NCBI GenBank assembly: GCA_900541965.1
Contig: UQLN01000030.1
Span: 1 to 57,147, forward strand
DNA from: an uncultured Parabacteroides sp.
GTDB taxonomy: Bacteria; Bacteroidota; Bacteroidia; Bacteroidales; Tannerellaceae
Reading direction: 5' to 3'
Length of the DNA: 57,147 nt
Of this stretch, positions 1 to 8,150 are shown one piece after another. Position 1 is the stretch's first letter, and each line of letters begins with the position of its first letter. A program made the translations under genes and the position numbers. The notes below the pieces were generated by a model, which worked only from the letters and a program-made list of their open reading frames with translations, was not told the origin of the DNA and made no database searches.

Positions 1-1
1 G

Positions 2-136
2 AAAGAAGAAGGTTTAGTCGAAGGTATGGAAAAAACAACCAACCTAATTGCCTGTAAAATGAAACAGGCGGGTAAACCTATCTCTGAGATTATAGAATTT
101 ACCGGACTTACTGAAGATGATATAGAGATGTTATAA
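2..136 (+). CDS. C-terminal fragment of Rpn/PD-(D/E)XK transposase-like protein
   Basis: Only the last 44 codons are in the window; the start lies upstream. The visible peptide (KEEGLVEGMEKTTNLIACKM followed by a helix ending TGLTEDDIEML) has the hallmark tail of the Rpn recombination-promoting nuclease / PD-(D/E)XK transposase family: a charged repeat of the GxxxGxxxG type, an IA..M helix, then a short 'I..ITGLT.EEIE.L' helix. The nuclease core cannot be seen, so whether the gene is intact is unknown. A bidirectional hairpin separates it from the convergent OmpA-like gene. Family assignment rests on this tail only. Confidence 0.6.
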   Translation, partial: KEEGLVEGMEKTTNLIACKMKQAGKPISEIIEFTGLTEDDIEML

Positions 137-202
137 TCAGATAGGTTTTAACTTGTGAAGTAATTATTCCCAAAACGATGGGGATAAACCAACAGAACCA
201 TA

Positions 203-252
203 AAAAAGCAGTATAAACCCGGCTTCACGCCCGATTTATACCGCTTTTATTT
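203..252. terminator. bidirectional terminator between convergent genes
   Basis: Arms at 204-217 and 235-248 (AAAAGCAGTATAAA / TTTATACCGCTTTT) pair over 14 bp with one mismatch. The stem is flanked by A-rich sequence on the left and T-rich sequence on the right, so it can stop transcription from both sides. It lies between the end of the Rpn-like gene and the end of the OmpA-like gene. Confidence 0.75.
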
Positions 253-270
253 TCTCTAAAGTTAGAACTA

Positions 271-951
271 TTACCTCAATGTTCCCTGCTGTGCTTCCTG
301 TATCATCTTCTGGTTGGCAAGAATGATAATTTCCACACGGCGGTTCAATGCACGTCCTTCCGGTGTGCTGTTGCTGGCAACCGGGTCATGAACGCCTTTG
401 CCTTCGTAAAACATACGGTCGCTGCTTATGCCCTGCAACATCAGGTAGTCGTACACGCTTTTGGCACGTTTTTCAGACAAGGTCTGGTTGTAATCCACAC
501 TACCCGTGTTATCCGTATAACCGACAATCTTAATATCCGTATCCGGATTTGCTTTCAGGCTATTGGCAAAATTACGCAGTGCGCTTTTGGAAGCATCGCT
601 CAATGTACTCGAATTGGTTGCGAAAAGGATGCCGGAATCGAACGTAACCTTCAGAGCCTCGCCGTTGTTGATAGTCTCGACAGTCGTTTCCGGCGGAAGG
701 GTTTCTTCCAATTCTTTCTTCTGCTTATCCATTTTCTTTCCAATCAAAGCACCTGCCGTACCACCTACAGCCGCACCGATAATAGACCCTAATGCCGTAT
801 TACCTGCCAAAGCACCAATACCCGCACCTACGGCAGCACCGCCGCCAACACCTATAGCTGTACCTTTTGCCGTATTATTCCATGTTTTACAACCGCTGAA
901 TAAAACAGCCATACAGAGTAACAATACCGATAATAATTTCCAGTTCTTCAT
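271..951 (-). CDS. OmpA-family lipoprotein with glycine zipper
   Basis: A 226-residue envelope lipoprotein. The signal sequence ends in the lipobox LFSG-C21. Residues about 31-72 are a Gly/Ala-rich glycine-zipper hairpin (GxxxGxxxG repeats) expected to sit in a membrane. Residues about 105-215 form an OmpA-like peptidoglycan-binding domain with GYTDNTGS (D147), the LSEKRAKSV helix (R162) and the closing NRRVEI strand. This arrangement matches YiaD/Pal-like lipoproteins, which tether the outer membrane to peptidoglycan. It follows the 108-residue acidic protein by 45 nt in the same direction. The paralogue-level name is uncertain. Confidence 0.9.
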   Translation of the reverse strand: MKNWKLLSVLLLCMAVLFSGCKTWNNTAKGTAIGVGGGAAVGAGIGALAGNTALGSIIGAAVGGTAGALIGKKMDKQKKELEETLPPETTVETINNGEALKVTFDSGILFATNSSTLSDASKSALRNFANSLKANPDTDIKIVGYTDNTGSVDYNQTLSEKRAKSVYDYLMLQGISSDRMFYEGKGVHDPVASNSTPEGRALNRRVEIIILANQKMIQEAQQGTLR

Positions 952-996
952 TTTCTTTTCTGTTTATAAACTATGTTATAGTTGTATAACAAACAA

Positions 997-1323
997 TCAA
1001 TCGAACATGTTGATGGAATCGCAATACTCCAGCTCTCCCTGCACGATAAATGTGATTGCTTCGGCATCGAATTTACCTACTTCGTCCTTTTCGGCATTCT
1101 TGATTACATAGTTCACCAGTTCCTCTTCATCGATATCGATTTCCGCATCGTCACTGGTATTTTCATCCAGGAAACCTTTAGACTCATAGAACTCATAAAT
1201 CAGGTCTACAATATAATTAATATCGTCGTTGCTGAATTTGCCTTTCAATTCCTGCGGAAGATAATTCTGGATAAATGCTACAGAGTCATCTTCATCGTAA
1301 ATCAAATCATTCTTATCGCTCAT
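997..1323 (-). CDS. small acidic conserved hypothetical protein
   Basis: A 108-residue, strongly acidic soluble protein (runs such as DEDD and DAEIDIDEEE) with no signal peptide or membrane segment. The sequence looks helical, with two aromatic-rich helices (NYLPQELKGKFSNDDINYIVD and ITFIVQGELEYCDSI). A good -7 box lies 34-41 nt upstream of the ATG, so it probably has its own transcript although it sits between two genes of the same direction. I recognise it only as a type of short protein common in Bacteroidales, and the function is unknown. Confidence 0.7.
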   Translation of the reverse strand: MSDKNDLIYDEDDSVAFIQNYLPQELKGKFSNDDINYIVDLIYEFYESKGFLDENTSDDAEIDIDEEELVNYVIKNAEKDEVGKFDAEAITFIVQGELEYCDSINMFD

Positions 1324-1356
1324 AACACATCTGTTTTATTAGGTTATACAATATCG

Positions 1357-1364
1357 CAAAGATA
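1357..1364 (-). promoter_or_regulatory. -7 box of the 108-residue protein gene
   Basis: On the minus strand this reads TATCTTTG, an exact TAnnTTTG Bacteroidetes -7 element. It is about 34 nt upstream of the ATG at 1323. The -33 element is not clear. Confidence 0.6.
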
Positions 1365-1401
1365 TAAATATGTTTGGAATTTACCTCCGATAAAGATTTA
1401 T

Positions 1402-4400
1402 TCACTCGATTACCACTTGCTGGTCTGCATTTGTGGACAGACGTGCCGTACGTATCTTCAAACGTCCCTGGCGATCGGAAGCATCGAAATACCAACCGGT
1501 CTTTCCTTCCTTGAAATCGGCAGCGGAAATTGCCACTACGGATTTACCGCTTACCGTTACCATCTTAGGCGCTTCGGCACAGCGACTGTCTATTATATAA
1601 GTACGTTCCATATGGCGTCCTTTGAAATCGCCTTTTGCCTTAGCGATATTCACTGTAACCGTGCCCGGCTTTCCTTCCGGGGCAGAAACGGAAATCAAGG
1701 TCTGTGCAAACTCCCCTTTTTCATAATCACGGGTCAGGCAATCGTCCTCATACAAATTGAAGGAGGTATTGCCGTACGGATAAATTTCAAGGGTAAGTTC
1801 ATCAGTCGGCTTCTCGCCTACGTAATTCATATCGGGATACATCGGGATGATGGCTCCCTGACGGATAAATACGGGGCATATATCCAGTCCTGCATTGTAT
1901 TTATCCAGCCACTTGCCTCCCTCATATTTCTCCCCGGTCCAGTAATCATACCATTCTCCGGCTGGGAAATAGATGTTTTCACGCACATTCCGGCGGGTAT
2001 AAACAGGAGCGACCATCATCCATTCGCCACTCATAAACTGATATTGGGTAGTCGTATCGCGGGTAACCGGGTCGTTCGGAAATTCCAGAACCATGGCGCG
2101 AGCCATAGGAACGCCGCTTGTATGTGCCTCGTGGCAGTAAGAATACGTGTATGGGTTCAAACGCATTTTCAGCTTCAGGTAATTACGGTTGATGTCGGTA
2201 TAAGGATGTCCGTAAATCCACGGTTGACGGTCAGCATCCGCCCAACCGCTCATCGTCATAAATATCGGAGTAAAGACTTTCCATTGCAAATCGCGTGTAT
2301 AGGTCTTTGGCGAACCGCCGAAGATGCCGTCCACATCACTGGTTGCAGCATTCATGGCGGAAAGACCTGCACCGGTAATGGTCGGGATATGGTAACGGAT
2401 ATAATCCCAGTTGCTCACCTGGTCGCCGCTCCATACTGTAGAGTAACGTTGTGTCCCTGCCCATCCGCAGACAGACCATACAAAACCTCTTTCATTCGTA
2501 TTATTCTGGATACCCTCGAATGCGGACTTGCAACCATTCAATGCAAACTCATATCCTTCACCCACCCAGGCAACATCCAGTTTGCAAAGGCGTGTCCCGC
2601 AAGTTCCAACTTCATAGGCAATCTTATCCACACCGTTCTCTGTCCACAATCCGGTATGGAAGCCTCTCTTATGAAGTTCCGAAACAACAGAATCCAGTTT
2701 TACATAGCCGCAACCGTAACCGTCGTTCGGAAGAATCCAGCCGCGCGGCATATCATATTCCACATATTTATCCGCTACCTGCGAGATGACATCCGGGGTG
2801 GTTTGTTTCCATCCGGTACGTTGTTCGCCCTTATTATAGCAGTCAGCATCCCCCATCGTAAGCATCCACATAGCAGGCATAAACGGCTTTCCGGTGATAT
2901 CGGTATAATCATTCAGGATATTCTTCAAAGAAGGGCCGAAGAAATAAAAAGCATCGAAACGGTTTTCGTCGTGTGTCAGGTTGCTTGTATATCCCAGCAT
3001 CTTGAAACCGTCATCGTAGGCTTTTTCCGAAACTGCGGAACTGTTAAAGTCATATTTGCCGGGTGCGAATGTATTACGGAACACACCGTACCCTTTAGTC
3101 GACATGTAGAAAGGAACCGGATTGGATGACTGGTCTTCATCCCAGCCGGTAACAGCTATGTCGAGCACTTTCCCTTTATGCGAGAAGTTCCCTTGCTGCA
3201 TGCCACAACCATAGAAGTCTTCATCCGCACTACGGCGCAGGTTCTGGGTTGTTTTCAATCCGAAAGAAATCGGTTCGGCTTCTTCAAACAAGACTGACTT
3301 ATTGCTTTTGTCGTACATGGCAAAACGAATCGGATGCTTATAAACACGGACTACGCACTGGGGAGTGGAGAATTTATAATACTCCCCGGCATTGCTCATG
3401 GATACTTTCGGGTTCTTCACGCCATAATCCACGACAATCGAGTTCGCTGCCGGATTCGTATATTCGCCATCCGGTGCAAGCCAGATACGGAAAATATCAT
3501 CCCGGTAGAACATGAGTTTTACCTTGGCATATCCGGAAACAAATTCATATTCCGTATTACTGATTTTATTAAATTTCGTCAAGTTGCCCAAATTCATCTT
3601 GGCGGCATACAGGTTTGTTTTCAATAGATTATTCTCCACACGCTGGTCTTTTGGGTAATCGATGGCAAATTCTATTTTATAAGAGCCCATTTGGGTAAGG
3701 TCTGTTGCCGGGAAAGAGACTTCGCGTTCTTCCTGCTTTTCAATCGGCTTCTGCGAAGCATTTACTTCGGCTGTCAGCTTCTGTCCATTATTCAGGGAGG
3801 CGGTAACCGTAAAGTTCTCATTAACAGTTTTCGCACCGACATTTTTCAGTTTCACTTTCAGTACATCTTCTTTGGTAAATGTATTTCCGGTTTCCTTATG
3901 GGAGGTAACACCTTCCAAAGCAAGGTCGTAATCGAACGGTTGAGTCAGTTCAATATCATCCACCATCCAGTACCAGGAGAAGATATCGCGCCAGAAGAAA
4001 CGCAGGTAAACGGTTTTCTGGTTCGCTGCCACTTCACTGATATTGATTTCTTCATTTATCGGGGCATGCAATAAGGTGGCTGCCGGGATTTTATCGATTA
4101 CGTTGTACTCTTTCCAGTTGGTTCCATCGTTGCTGACACCAACCCACAGACCGGCATGGTTGCCGGTAAACCAGTTGTTCCAACGGAACAGGTGCTGAAA
4201 TTTCAGGATTACATCGTTTTTGCCGGAGCAATCGATAGCGTTAGTCTGGAAATACCCGTTCGGATACTCGCCACGCTGGTTCCATTTGGTTATTTCCTCA
4301 CCGGTTACAACACCCGGGCGGTATTGCATATGAAATCCCCGGCTGGTGGAAGCTATCGGAGGAGCTTGTTGCTCAAACTGGAAAGACCCCGGGTAAGGCT

Positions 4401-4566
4401 GGTCGGTTACTATCCATTGACACTTGCCGGTCTTTGACGAATCGGCGACAGTCCATCCGGTAGGTAATTTGCCTGATGAGAAGTCTTCTTTCCAGAAACT
4501 TTGTTGCTGGGCGAATGCCGTTACTGCTGAACCTGCCAGCAATAAAGAAAGAAATAATGTTTTCAT
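1402..4566 (-). CDS. secreted multidomain GH31-family glycoside hydrolase
   Basis: A 1054-residue exported protein with a signal peptide ending near AFA-QQQ. Residues about 22-210 look like a jelly-roll/MAM-type carbohydrate-binding domain, about 212-320 like an Ig/CARDB-type domain, about 330-500 like the GH31 N-terminal beta-sandwich, about 540-880 like the (beta/alpha)8 catalytic barrel, and the rest like C-terminal beta domains with a DUF5110-like end. The likely nucleophile is D664 in KLDVAWVGEGY and the likely acid/base is D715 in WSGDQVSNW, a spacing typical of GH31 retaining enzymes. GH31 includes alpha-glucosidases, alpha-xylosidases, alpha-galactosidases and alpha-N-acetylgalactosaminidases. 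The nucleophile motif differs from the usual W.DMNE, so the substrate is not assigned. The extra binding domains suggest host or dietary glycans. Confidence 0.85.
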   Translation of the reverse strand: MKTLFLSLLLAGSAVTAFAQQQSFWKEDFSSGKLPTGWTVADSSKTGKCQWIVTDQPYPGSFQFEQQAPPIASTSRGFHMQYRPGVVTGEEITKWNQRGEYPNGYFQTNAIDCSGKNDVILKFQHLFRWNNWFTGNHAGLWVGVSNDGTNWKEYNVIDKIPAATLLHAPINEEINISEVAANQKTVYLRFFWRDIFSWYWMVDDIELTQPFDYDLALEGVTSHKETGNTFTKEDVLKVKLKNVGAKTVNENFTVTASLNNGQKLTAEVNASQKPIEKQEEREVSFPATDLTQMGSYKIEFAIDYPKDQRVENNLLKTNLYAAKMNLGNLTKFNKISNTEYEFVSGYAKVKLMFYRDDIFRIWLAPDGEYTNPAANSIVVDYGVKNPKVSMSNAGEYYKFSTPQCVVRVYKHPIRFAMYDKSNKSVLFEEAEPISFGLKTTQNLRRSADEDFYGCGMQQGNFSHKGKVLDIAVTGWDEDQSSNPVPFYMSTKGYGVFRNTFAPGKYDFNSSAVSEKAYDDGFKMLGYTSNLTHDENRFDAFYFFGPSLKNILNDYTDITGKPFMPAMWMLTMGDADCYNKGEQRTGWKQTTPDVISQVADKYVEYDMPRGWILPNDGYGCGYVKLDSVVSELHKRGFHTGLWTENGVDKIAYEVGTCGTRLCKLDVAWVGEGYEFALNGCKSAFEGIQNNTNERGFVWSVCGWAGTQRYSTVWSGDQVSNWDYIRYHIPTITGAGLSAMNAATSDVDGIFGGSPKTYTRDLQWKVFTPIFMTMSGWADADRQPWIYGHPYTDINRNYLKLKMRLNPYTYSYCHEAHTSGVPMARAMVLEFPNDPVTRDTTTQYQFMSGEWMMVAPVYTRRNVRENIYFPAGEWYDYWTGEKYEGGKWLDKYNAGLDICPVFIRQGAIIPMYPDMNYVGEKPTDELTLEIYPYGNTSFNLYEDDCLTRDYEKGEFAQTLISVSAPEGKPGTVTVNIAKAKGDFKGRHMERTYIIDSRCAEAPKMVTVSGKSVVAISAADFKEGKTGWYFDASDRQGRLKIRTARLSTNADQQVVIE

Positions 4567-4612
4567 TTACAAGAATTTAGATTATTGACGTTGTTTTTGT
4601 CATTTGTAGGTA

Positions 4613-4620
4613 CAAAAATA
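4613..4620 (-). promoter_or_regulatory. -7 box of the GH31 gene
   Basis: Minus-strand TATTTTTG fits TAnnTTTG and lies 47-54 nt upstream of the GH31 start codon. No convincing -33 box was found. Confidence 0.45.
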
Positions 4621-4681
4621 ACCTATTTATCGGAGAATTACATTGCCATGCTTAATTTTTTCGGTTTACCCCCCTCTTCAT

Positions 4682-4791
4682 CTACCTGCGCGGATTGTCG
4701 CCACTACCCGGAACATAGTTACGATTATGTTCCGGGTAGTGGAAAAGATCTGCGCAGATAGTTTTAACAATCCGCACAGGTAGTTTTCGAT
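4682..4791. repeat. 22-bp-period array of five inverted cores
   Basis: Five units start at 4682, 4704, 4726, 4748 and 4770, each a 14-bp core plus an 8-bp spacer. Core 2 (CTACCCGGAACATA) and core 3 (TATGTTCCGGGTAG) are exact reverse complements and extend to a 17-bp perfect stem. Core 1 (CTACCTGCGCGGAT) and core 5 (ATCCGCACAGGTAG) are reverse complements with one mismatch. Core 4 contains the perfect palindrome ATCTGCGCAGAT. The array fills the gap between the trpA end and the GH31 promoter region. No T-tract follows the stem on the minus strand, so it is a poor intrinsic terminator. Confidence 0.85.
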
Positions 4792-4806
4792 AGCTCTAAA
4801 CAGTTA

Positions 4807-5580
4807 CTATTTGCTCAAACTATCCAGTAATTTATCTACAGCATCGGCCGGAGTAGGTTCACTCCCCAAAAACTGCACGAATTTACTGCCGATGATGGCA
4901 CCGCAGGAATTGGCGGATGCCGCTTCATAAGTCGCTTTGTTGGAAATGCCGAACCCTACAAGGCGCGGGTTTTGAAGGTTCATTCCATTAATACGGCGGA
5001 AATAGGCCTGCTTTTGCTCATCGAAATGCTGTTGCGCCCCTGTGGTAGCGGCACTGGATACCATATAAATAAAACCGGAAGTATGTTCGTCTATCAAACG
5101 GATACGTTCTTCCGAAGTTTCAGGGGTAATAAGCATGATTATTTTCAAACCGTACTGTTCCGCCACTTCCTTATAATCCGCCATATAATCGGCAAAAGGC
5201 AGGTCAGGGATAATCATTCCTGCCGCGCCAGCTTCCACGCATTGTTTGCAGAATGCTTCAAAGCCGAATTGCATAATCGGGTTCAGGTACCCCATCAGAA
5301 TAACAGGTATGTTTATTTCCGAACGGATAGCTTTCAATTGCTCGAATAACCGGTGTAAGGACATCCCGTTGCGTAAGGCCTGTGTCGCGGCCGCCTGTAT
5401 CACCGGACCGTCTGCCATCGGATCGGAAAACGGAATACCTACTTCTACCATGTCAATGCCTTTGTCCTGAAGCGTTTTCAGAACAATAGCCGTATCCTCC
5501 AGTTTGGGATATCCGGCAGTAAAGTAAACAGACAGAATGTTGCTTTTCTTTGTTTCAAATAAGTTTGTAATGCGATTCAT
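4807..5580 (-). CDS. trpA: tryptophan synthase alpha chain
   Basis: A 257-residue TIM-barrel enzyme that splits indole-3-glycerol phosphate into indole and glyceraldehyde 3-phosphate and passes indole to TrpB. The catalytic pair is E46 in VEVGIPFSDP and D57 in MADGP, spaced exactly as in the Salmonella enzyme (E49/D60). The C-terminal phosphate-binding motif VGFGISNK is also present. It is the last gene of the trp operon, 35 nt after trpF and far from trpB, its partner, which is the first gene. Length is normal for the family. Confidence 0.97.
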   Translation of the reverse strand: MNRITNLFETKKSNILSVYFTAGYPKLEDTAIVLKTLQDKGIDMVEVGIPFSDPMADGPVIQAAATQALRNGMSLHRLFEQLKAIRSEINIPVILMGYLNPIMQFGFEAFCKQCVEAGAAGMIIPDLPFADYMADYKEVAEQYGLKIIMLITPETSEERIRLIDEHTSGFIYMVSSAATTGAQQHFDEQKQAYFRRINGMNLQNPRLVGFGISNKATYEAASANSCGAIIGSKFVQFLGSEPTPADAVDKLLDSLSK

Positions 5581-5615
5581 ATTATGATTATTTTTTTATG
5601 TCTAATGATTATTTT

Positions 5616-6296
5616 TTACTTCAAATGGGAAATAAACTCCCGTAACTTTCCAACATCTTTCAATCCCGGTTCTATCTCAAAGCCGCTGTTCAGGTCGATA
5701 CCGGCAAAGCAGGGATGACTAAAATGACGTACAGCCTCCAGGCTTTCAGGTGAAATACCACCGCTTAGCAGAAAAGGCGTATCCCCGCGATAGTCTGAAA
5801 GGACCGACCAGTCAAAGCTTTTTCCCGAACCGCCGTAACCACTGCATTTCGTATCGAACAGAAAATAATCGACGCGCCCTTCATAGGCTTTTGTTTTCTC
5901 CAAATCCTCTTTGGACAACACAGAGATAGCTTTAATCAATGAGAAACCCCGCTTTTGCAGCGTATGGCAATCTTCCGGCGACTCGTTTCCATGCAATTGC
6001 AAATAGTCCAGCCGGTAATCGGAAGCAATTTCCATCATCTCCTTGATGGTAGCATCGACAAAAACACCCACTTTAGCTGGTGACGAATCAGTTGACAATT
6101 GACAGATGACAGGTGACAGTTGCTCCGCGTTTGTATTTTCTTCTTTAACTGTCCACTGTCCACTGTCCACTGTCCACTGATTTGTCAATTGCCTTAATGA
6201 TTTATGGTAGAAGATGAAACCGATCCAATCGATACCCAGTTCGGATACTTCACGGATATTCCGGGGGTCGCGCATGCCGCATACTTTGATTAACAT
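5616..6296 (-). CDS. trpF: phosphoribosylanthranilate isomerase with in-frame repeat insertion
   Basis: Catalyses the Amadori rearrangement of phosphoribosylanthranilate to CdRP. Recognised by KVCGMRD at the N terminus (general-base Cys6), VGVFVDAT, LDYLQLHG and the C-terminal LSGGISPE and FAGIDLNSGFE motifs. At 226 residues it is about 20 longer than usual. The excess is residues about 36-73, in the loop between the FIFYHKS strand and VGVFVD, and is encoded by a palindromic repeat element listed separately. All catalytic motifs remain, so the enzyme is probably active. The ATG overlaps the trpC stop by 7 nt, suggesting translational coupling. Confidence 0.95.
   Translation of the reverse strand: MLIKVCGMRDPRNIREVSELGIDWIGFIFYHKSLRQLTNQWTVDSGQWTVKEENTNAEQLSPVICQLSTDSSPAKVGVFVDATIKEMMEIASDYRLDYLQLHGNESPEDCHTLQKRGFSLIKAISVLSKEDLEKTKAYEGRVDYFLFDTKCSGYGGSGKSFDWSVLSDYRGDTPFLLSGGISPESLEAVRHFSHPCFAGIDLNSGFEIEPGLKDVGKLREFISHLK
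6089..6191. repeat. 7-bp-unit palindromic element inside trpF
   Basis: On the plus strand arm one (6089-6122) is built of TTGACAG-like units and arm two (6148-6191) of CTGTCCA/TGTCAAT units. An A/T-rich spacer of about 25 nt lies between them. On the coding strand the element stays in frame and encodes TVDSGQWTV, a charged linker, and LSPVICQLST. The same peptides recur in the carB copy. The units that would read TGA in the coding frame carry GGA or TGGACA instead, keeping the frame open. Confidence 0.9.
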
Positions 6297-7102
6297 GGCA
6301 ATTCTCCTATAAATGAGGCAAGCGTTTCGCCCGGTTGCCCGGTTTTCATAAAAGTCTCCCCTATCAAAAAGCCGCGGAAACCGGCTTCACGCAAACTGGT
6401 GATTGTACCGGTATCAGATATACCGCTTTCGGAGACAAGCAAAGGCGATAAATTTTGCTGCCCGGTATAAGTTTGTAATTTCTCTGCCAACCGGAAAGAA
6501 TTCGCCACATCGGTATGGAAGGTTCCAAGGTTCCGGTTGTTCACTCCCAGCATGTCGATGGCAGGATTCAGGTACTCCAATTCCTCCTCGCTATGTATTT
6601 CGAGCAGGACTTCCATACTTAACGTATGTGCCAGCTCTGCCAGTTCCAGACATTTATCAGGGGTCAGACAGGCGGCAATCAACAAAACGGCATCAGCTCC
6701 CAGCACACGGGCCTGGTATAATTGGTATTCATCTATAATAAAGTCTTTACGGAGCAAAGGAAGGTTTACCATCGAACGGGCACGGCACAAGTCGCTTAAC
6801 GAACCTCCGAAAAAATCGGTATCTGTCAGGATGGAACATGCCGATGCGCCATTCTTTTCATATACAGGTACCACTTCATCGATAACGGCACCGGGATGCA
6901 ACCATCCTTTTGAGGGACTTTTGCGTTTAAACTCGGCGATAATGCCGGAGGGAGACGAAGCAAGCGAAGCCCGCATGGAATGGGTGGCACGTTCTAAACG
7001 GTCGCCTCCCAATCCCAATAAAGTTTGAAGCTTGACAGCTTGTTTCTGTCGCTCTACCTCTTTTCGCTTGTTGGCAACTATATCTTGTAGAATATCTTTC
7101 AT
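6290..7102 (-). CDS. trpC: indole-3-glycerol phosphate synthase
   Basis: A 270-residue TIM-barrel enzyme that closes the indole ring by decarboxylating CdRP. Diagnostic motifs are IIAEFKRKSPSKG (catalytic Lys, phosphate-site Ser), LLRKDFIIDEYQLYQAR (catalytic Lys), VNNRNLGTF and LVSESGI. It is separate from TrpF, not fused as in Escherichia coli. It starts 9 nt after trpD and overlaps trpF by 7 nt. Length and motifs are regular. Confidence 0.97.
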   Translation of the reverse strand: MKDILQDIVANKRKEVERQKQAVKLQTLLGLGGDRLERATHSMRASLASSPSGIIAEFKRKSPSKGWLHPGAVIDEVVPVYEKNGASACSILTDTDFFGGSLSDLCRARSMVNLPLLRKDFIIDEYQLYQARVLGADAVLLIAACLTPDKCLELAELAHTLSMEVLLEIHSEEELEYLNPAIDMLGVNNRNLGTFHTDVANSFRLAEKLQTYTGQQNLSPLLVSESGISDTGTITSLREAGFRGFLIGETFMKTGQPGETLASFIGELPC

Positions 7103-7111
7103 ACTCGCAAC

Positions 7112-8107
7112 TTAGCTATTCAATTCCAAAAACTTCCTGAATGTTTCCAAGGCCTTTCCGCTCTCTAAAGAAAGACGGGCTTCTTCCAGGCATTCGCCTA
7201 TTTTCTTATCCGGGCATATCACCTGGATGGCAAAAGCGGAATTGGCAATCACACAATTCTTCTGTGCATCCGTAGCACGGTTATTCAGGACATTGTCAAA
7301 GATACGTGCAGCCTCGGCAACGGTTTCACCGCCATCGAGTTCTTTTTCCGTTACACGGGAGAACCCGAGCATTTCGGGCGTATACAACTTCTCTTTATCC
7401 GGCATGGAGACCTTAAAGTCCGATGTCAACGAAATTTCATCAAATCCGTCGAGGCTATGGACGATAGCAAAGCGAGTCCCGCTTGCCTGATAGGTATAAC
7501 TGTAAAGGCGTAAAAGCGGCAAATTATATACACCCAACAACTGATAGGCAGGCATAACCGGATTTACAAGCGGTCCGAGCATATTGAAAAAACTCCGGAC
7601 ACCTAAACTCTTACGTACCGGGGCAACGGCTTTCAAGGCCGGATTAAACAAAGGCGCATGCAGATAGGCCAGATTGCAGGTATCCATAGAACGCTTCAAC
7701 CGGTCGAGACTGTTTGTAAACTTCACACCGTGTTGCTCCATCACATTACTGGCTCCGCTTACGGAAGTAGCTCCATAGTTACCATGTTTCACGACATGAT
7801 AACCGGCCCCTGCAACAACAAAGCAAGATGTGGTACTGATATTAAACGTATTCTTGCCATCCCCGCCTGTCCCGACAATATCAATCGGTTTATATTCGGA
7901 CAGGTCTACCGGGACGCGCATTTCCAAAAGTGCTTCTCTAAAACCGGTCAACTCCTCTACGGAAATACTGCGCATCAGGAATACAGTAATCAAACTGGCT
8001 ATTTGCGAGTCGTTATATTTGCCTTCCGCCATATTTTGAAGAATCCGGCGAGCCTCGTCCCGTCCTAAATACTGGTGCTCAAACAGACGATATAATATTT
8101 CTTTCAT
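7112..8107 (-). CDS. trpD: anthranilate phosphoribosyltransferase
   Basis: A 331-residue enzyme that transfers the phosphoribosyl group of PRPP to anthranilate. The glycine-rich VGTGGDGKNTFNIST motif binds PRPP, KHGNYGATS and the MLGPLVNP stretch are also family signatures. It is a stand-alone protein, not fused to TrpG. It follows trpG by 43 nt and precedes trpC by 9 nt in the trp operon. Confidence 0.97.
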   Translation of the reverse strand: MKEILYRLFEHQYLGRDEARRILQNMAEGKYNDSQIASLITVFLMRSISVEELTGFREALLEMRVPVDLSEYKPIDIVGTGGDGKNTFNISTTSCFVVAGAGYHVVKHGNYGATSVSGASNVMEQHGVKFTNSLDRLKRSMDTCNLAYLHAPLFNPALKAVAPVRKSLGVRSFFNMLGPLVNPVMPAYQLLGVYNLPLLRLYSYTYQASGTRFAIVHSLDGFDEISLTSDFKVSMPDKEKLYTPEMLGFSRVTEKELDGGETVAEAARIFDNVLNNRATDAQKNCVIANSAFAIQVICPDKKIGECLEEARLSLESGKALETFRKFLELNS

Positions 8108-8150
8108 TTTCTTTAGCTATTAATTTTATTACTTTGGTTCAACAACAGGT

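Noticed and set aside
982..3129. A 715-codon open frame on the plus strand.
   Set aside because: It is antisense to the GH31 gene, has no family motifs, and its composition (many Ile, His, Arg, Cys) is typical of a shadow frame.
4701..4742. The 17-bp perfect stem as terminator of the trp operon.
   Set aside because: There is no T-tract on the minus strand after the stem, and the stem is explained as cores 2 and 3 of the 22-bp array, though a contribution to termination cannot be excluded.
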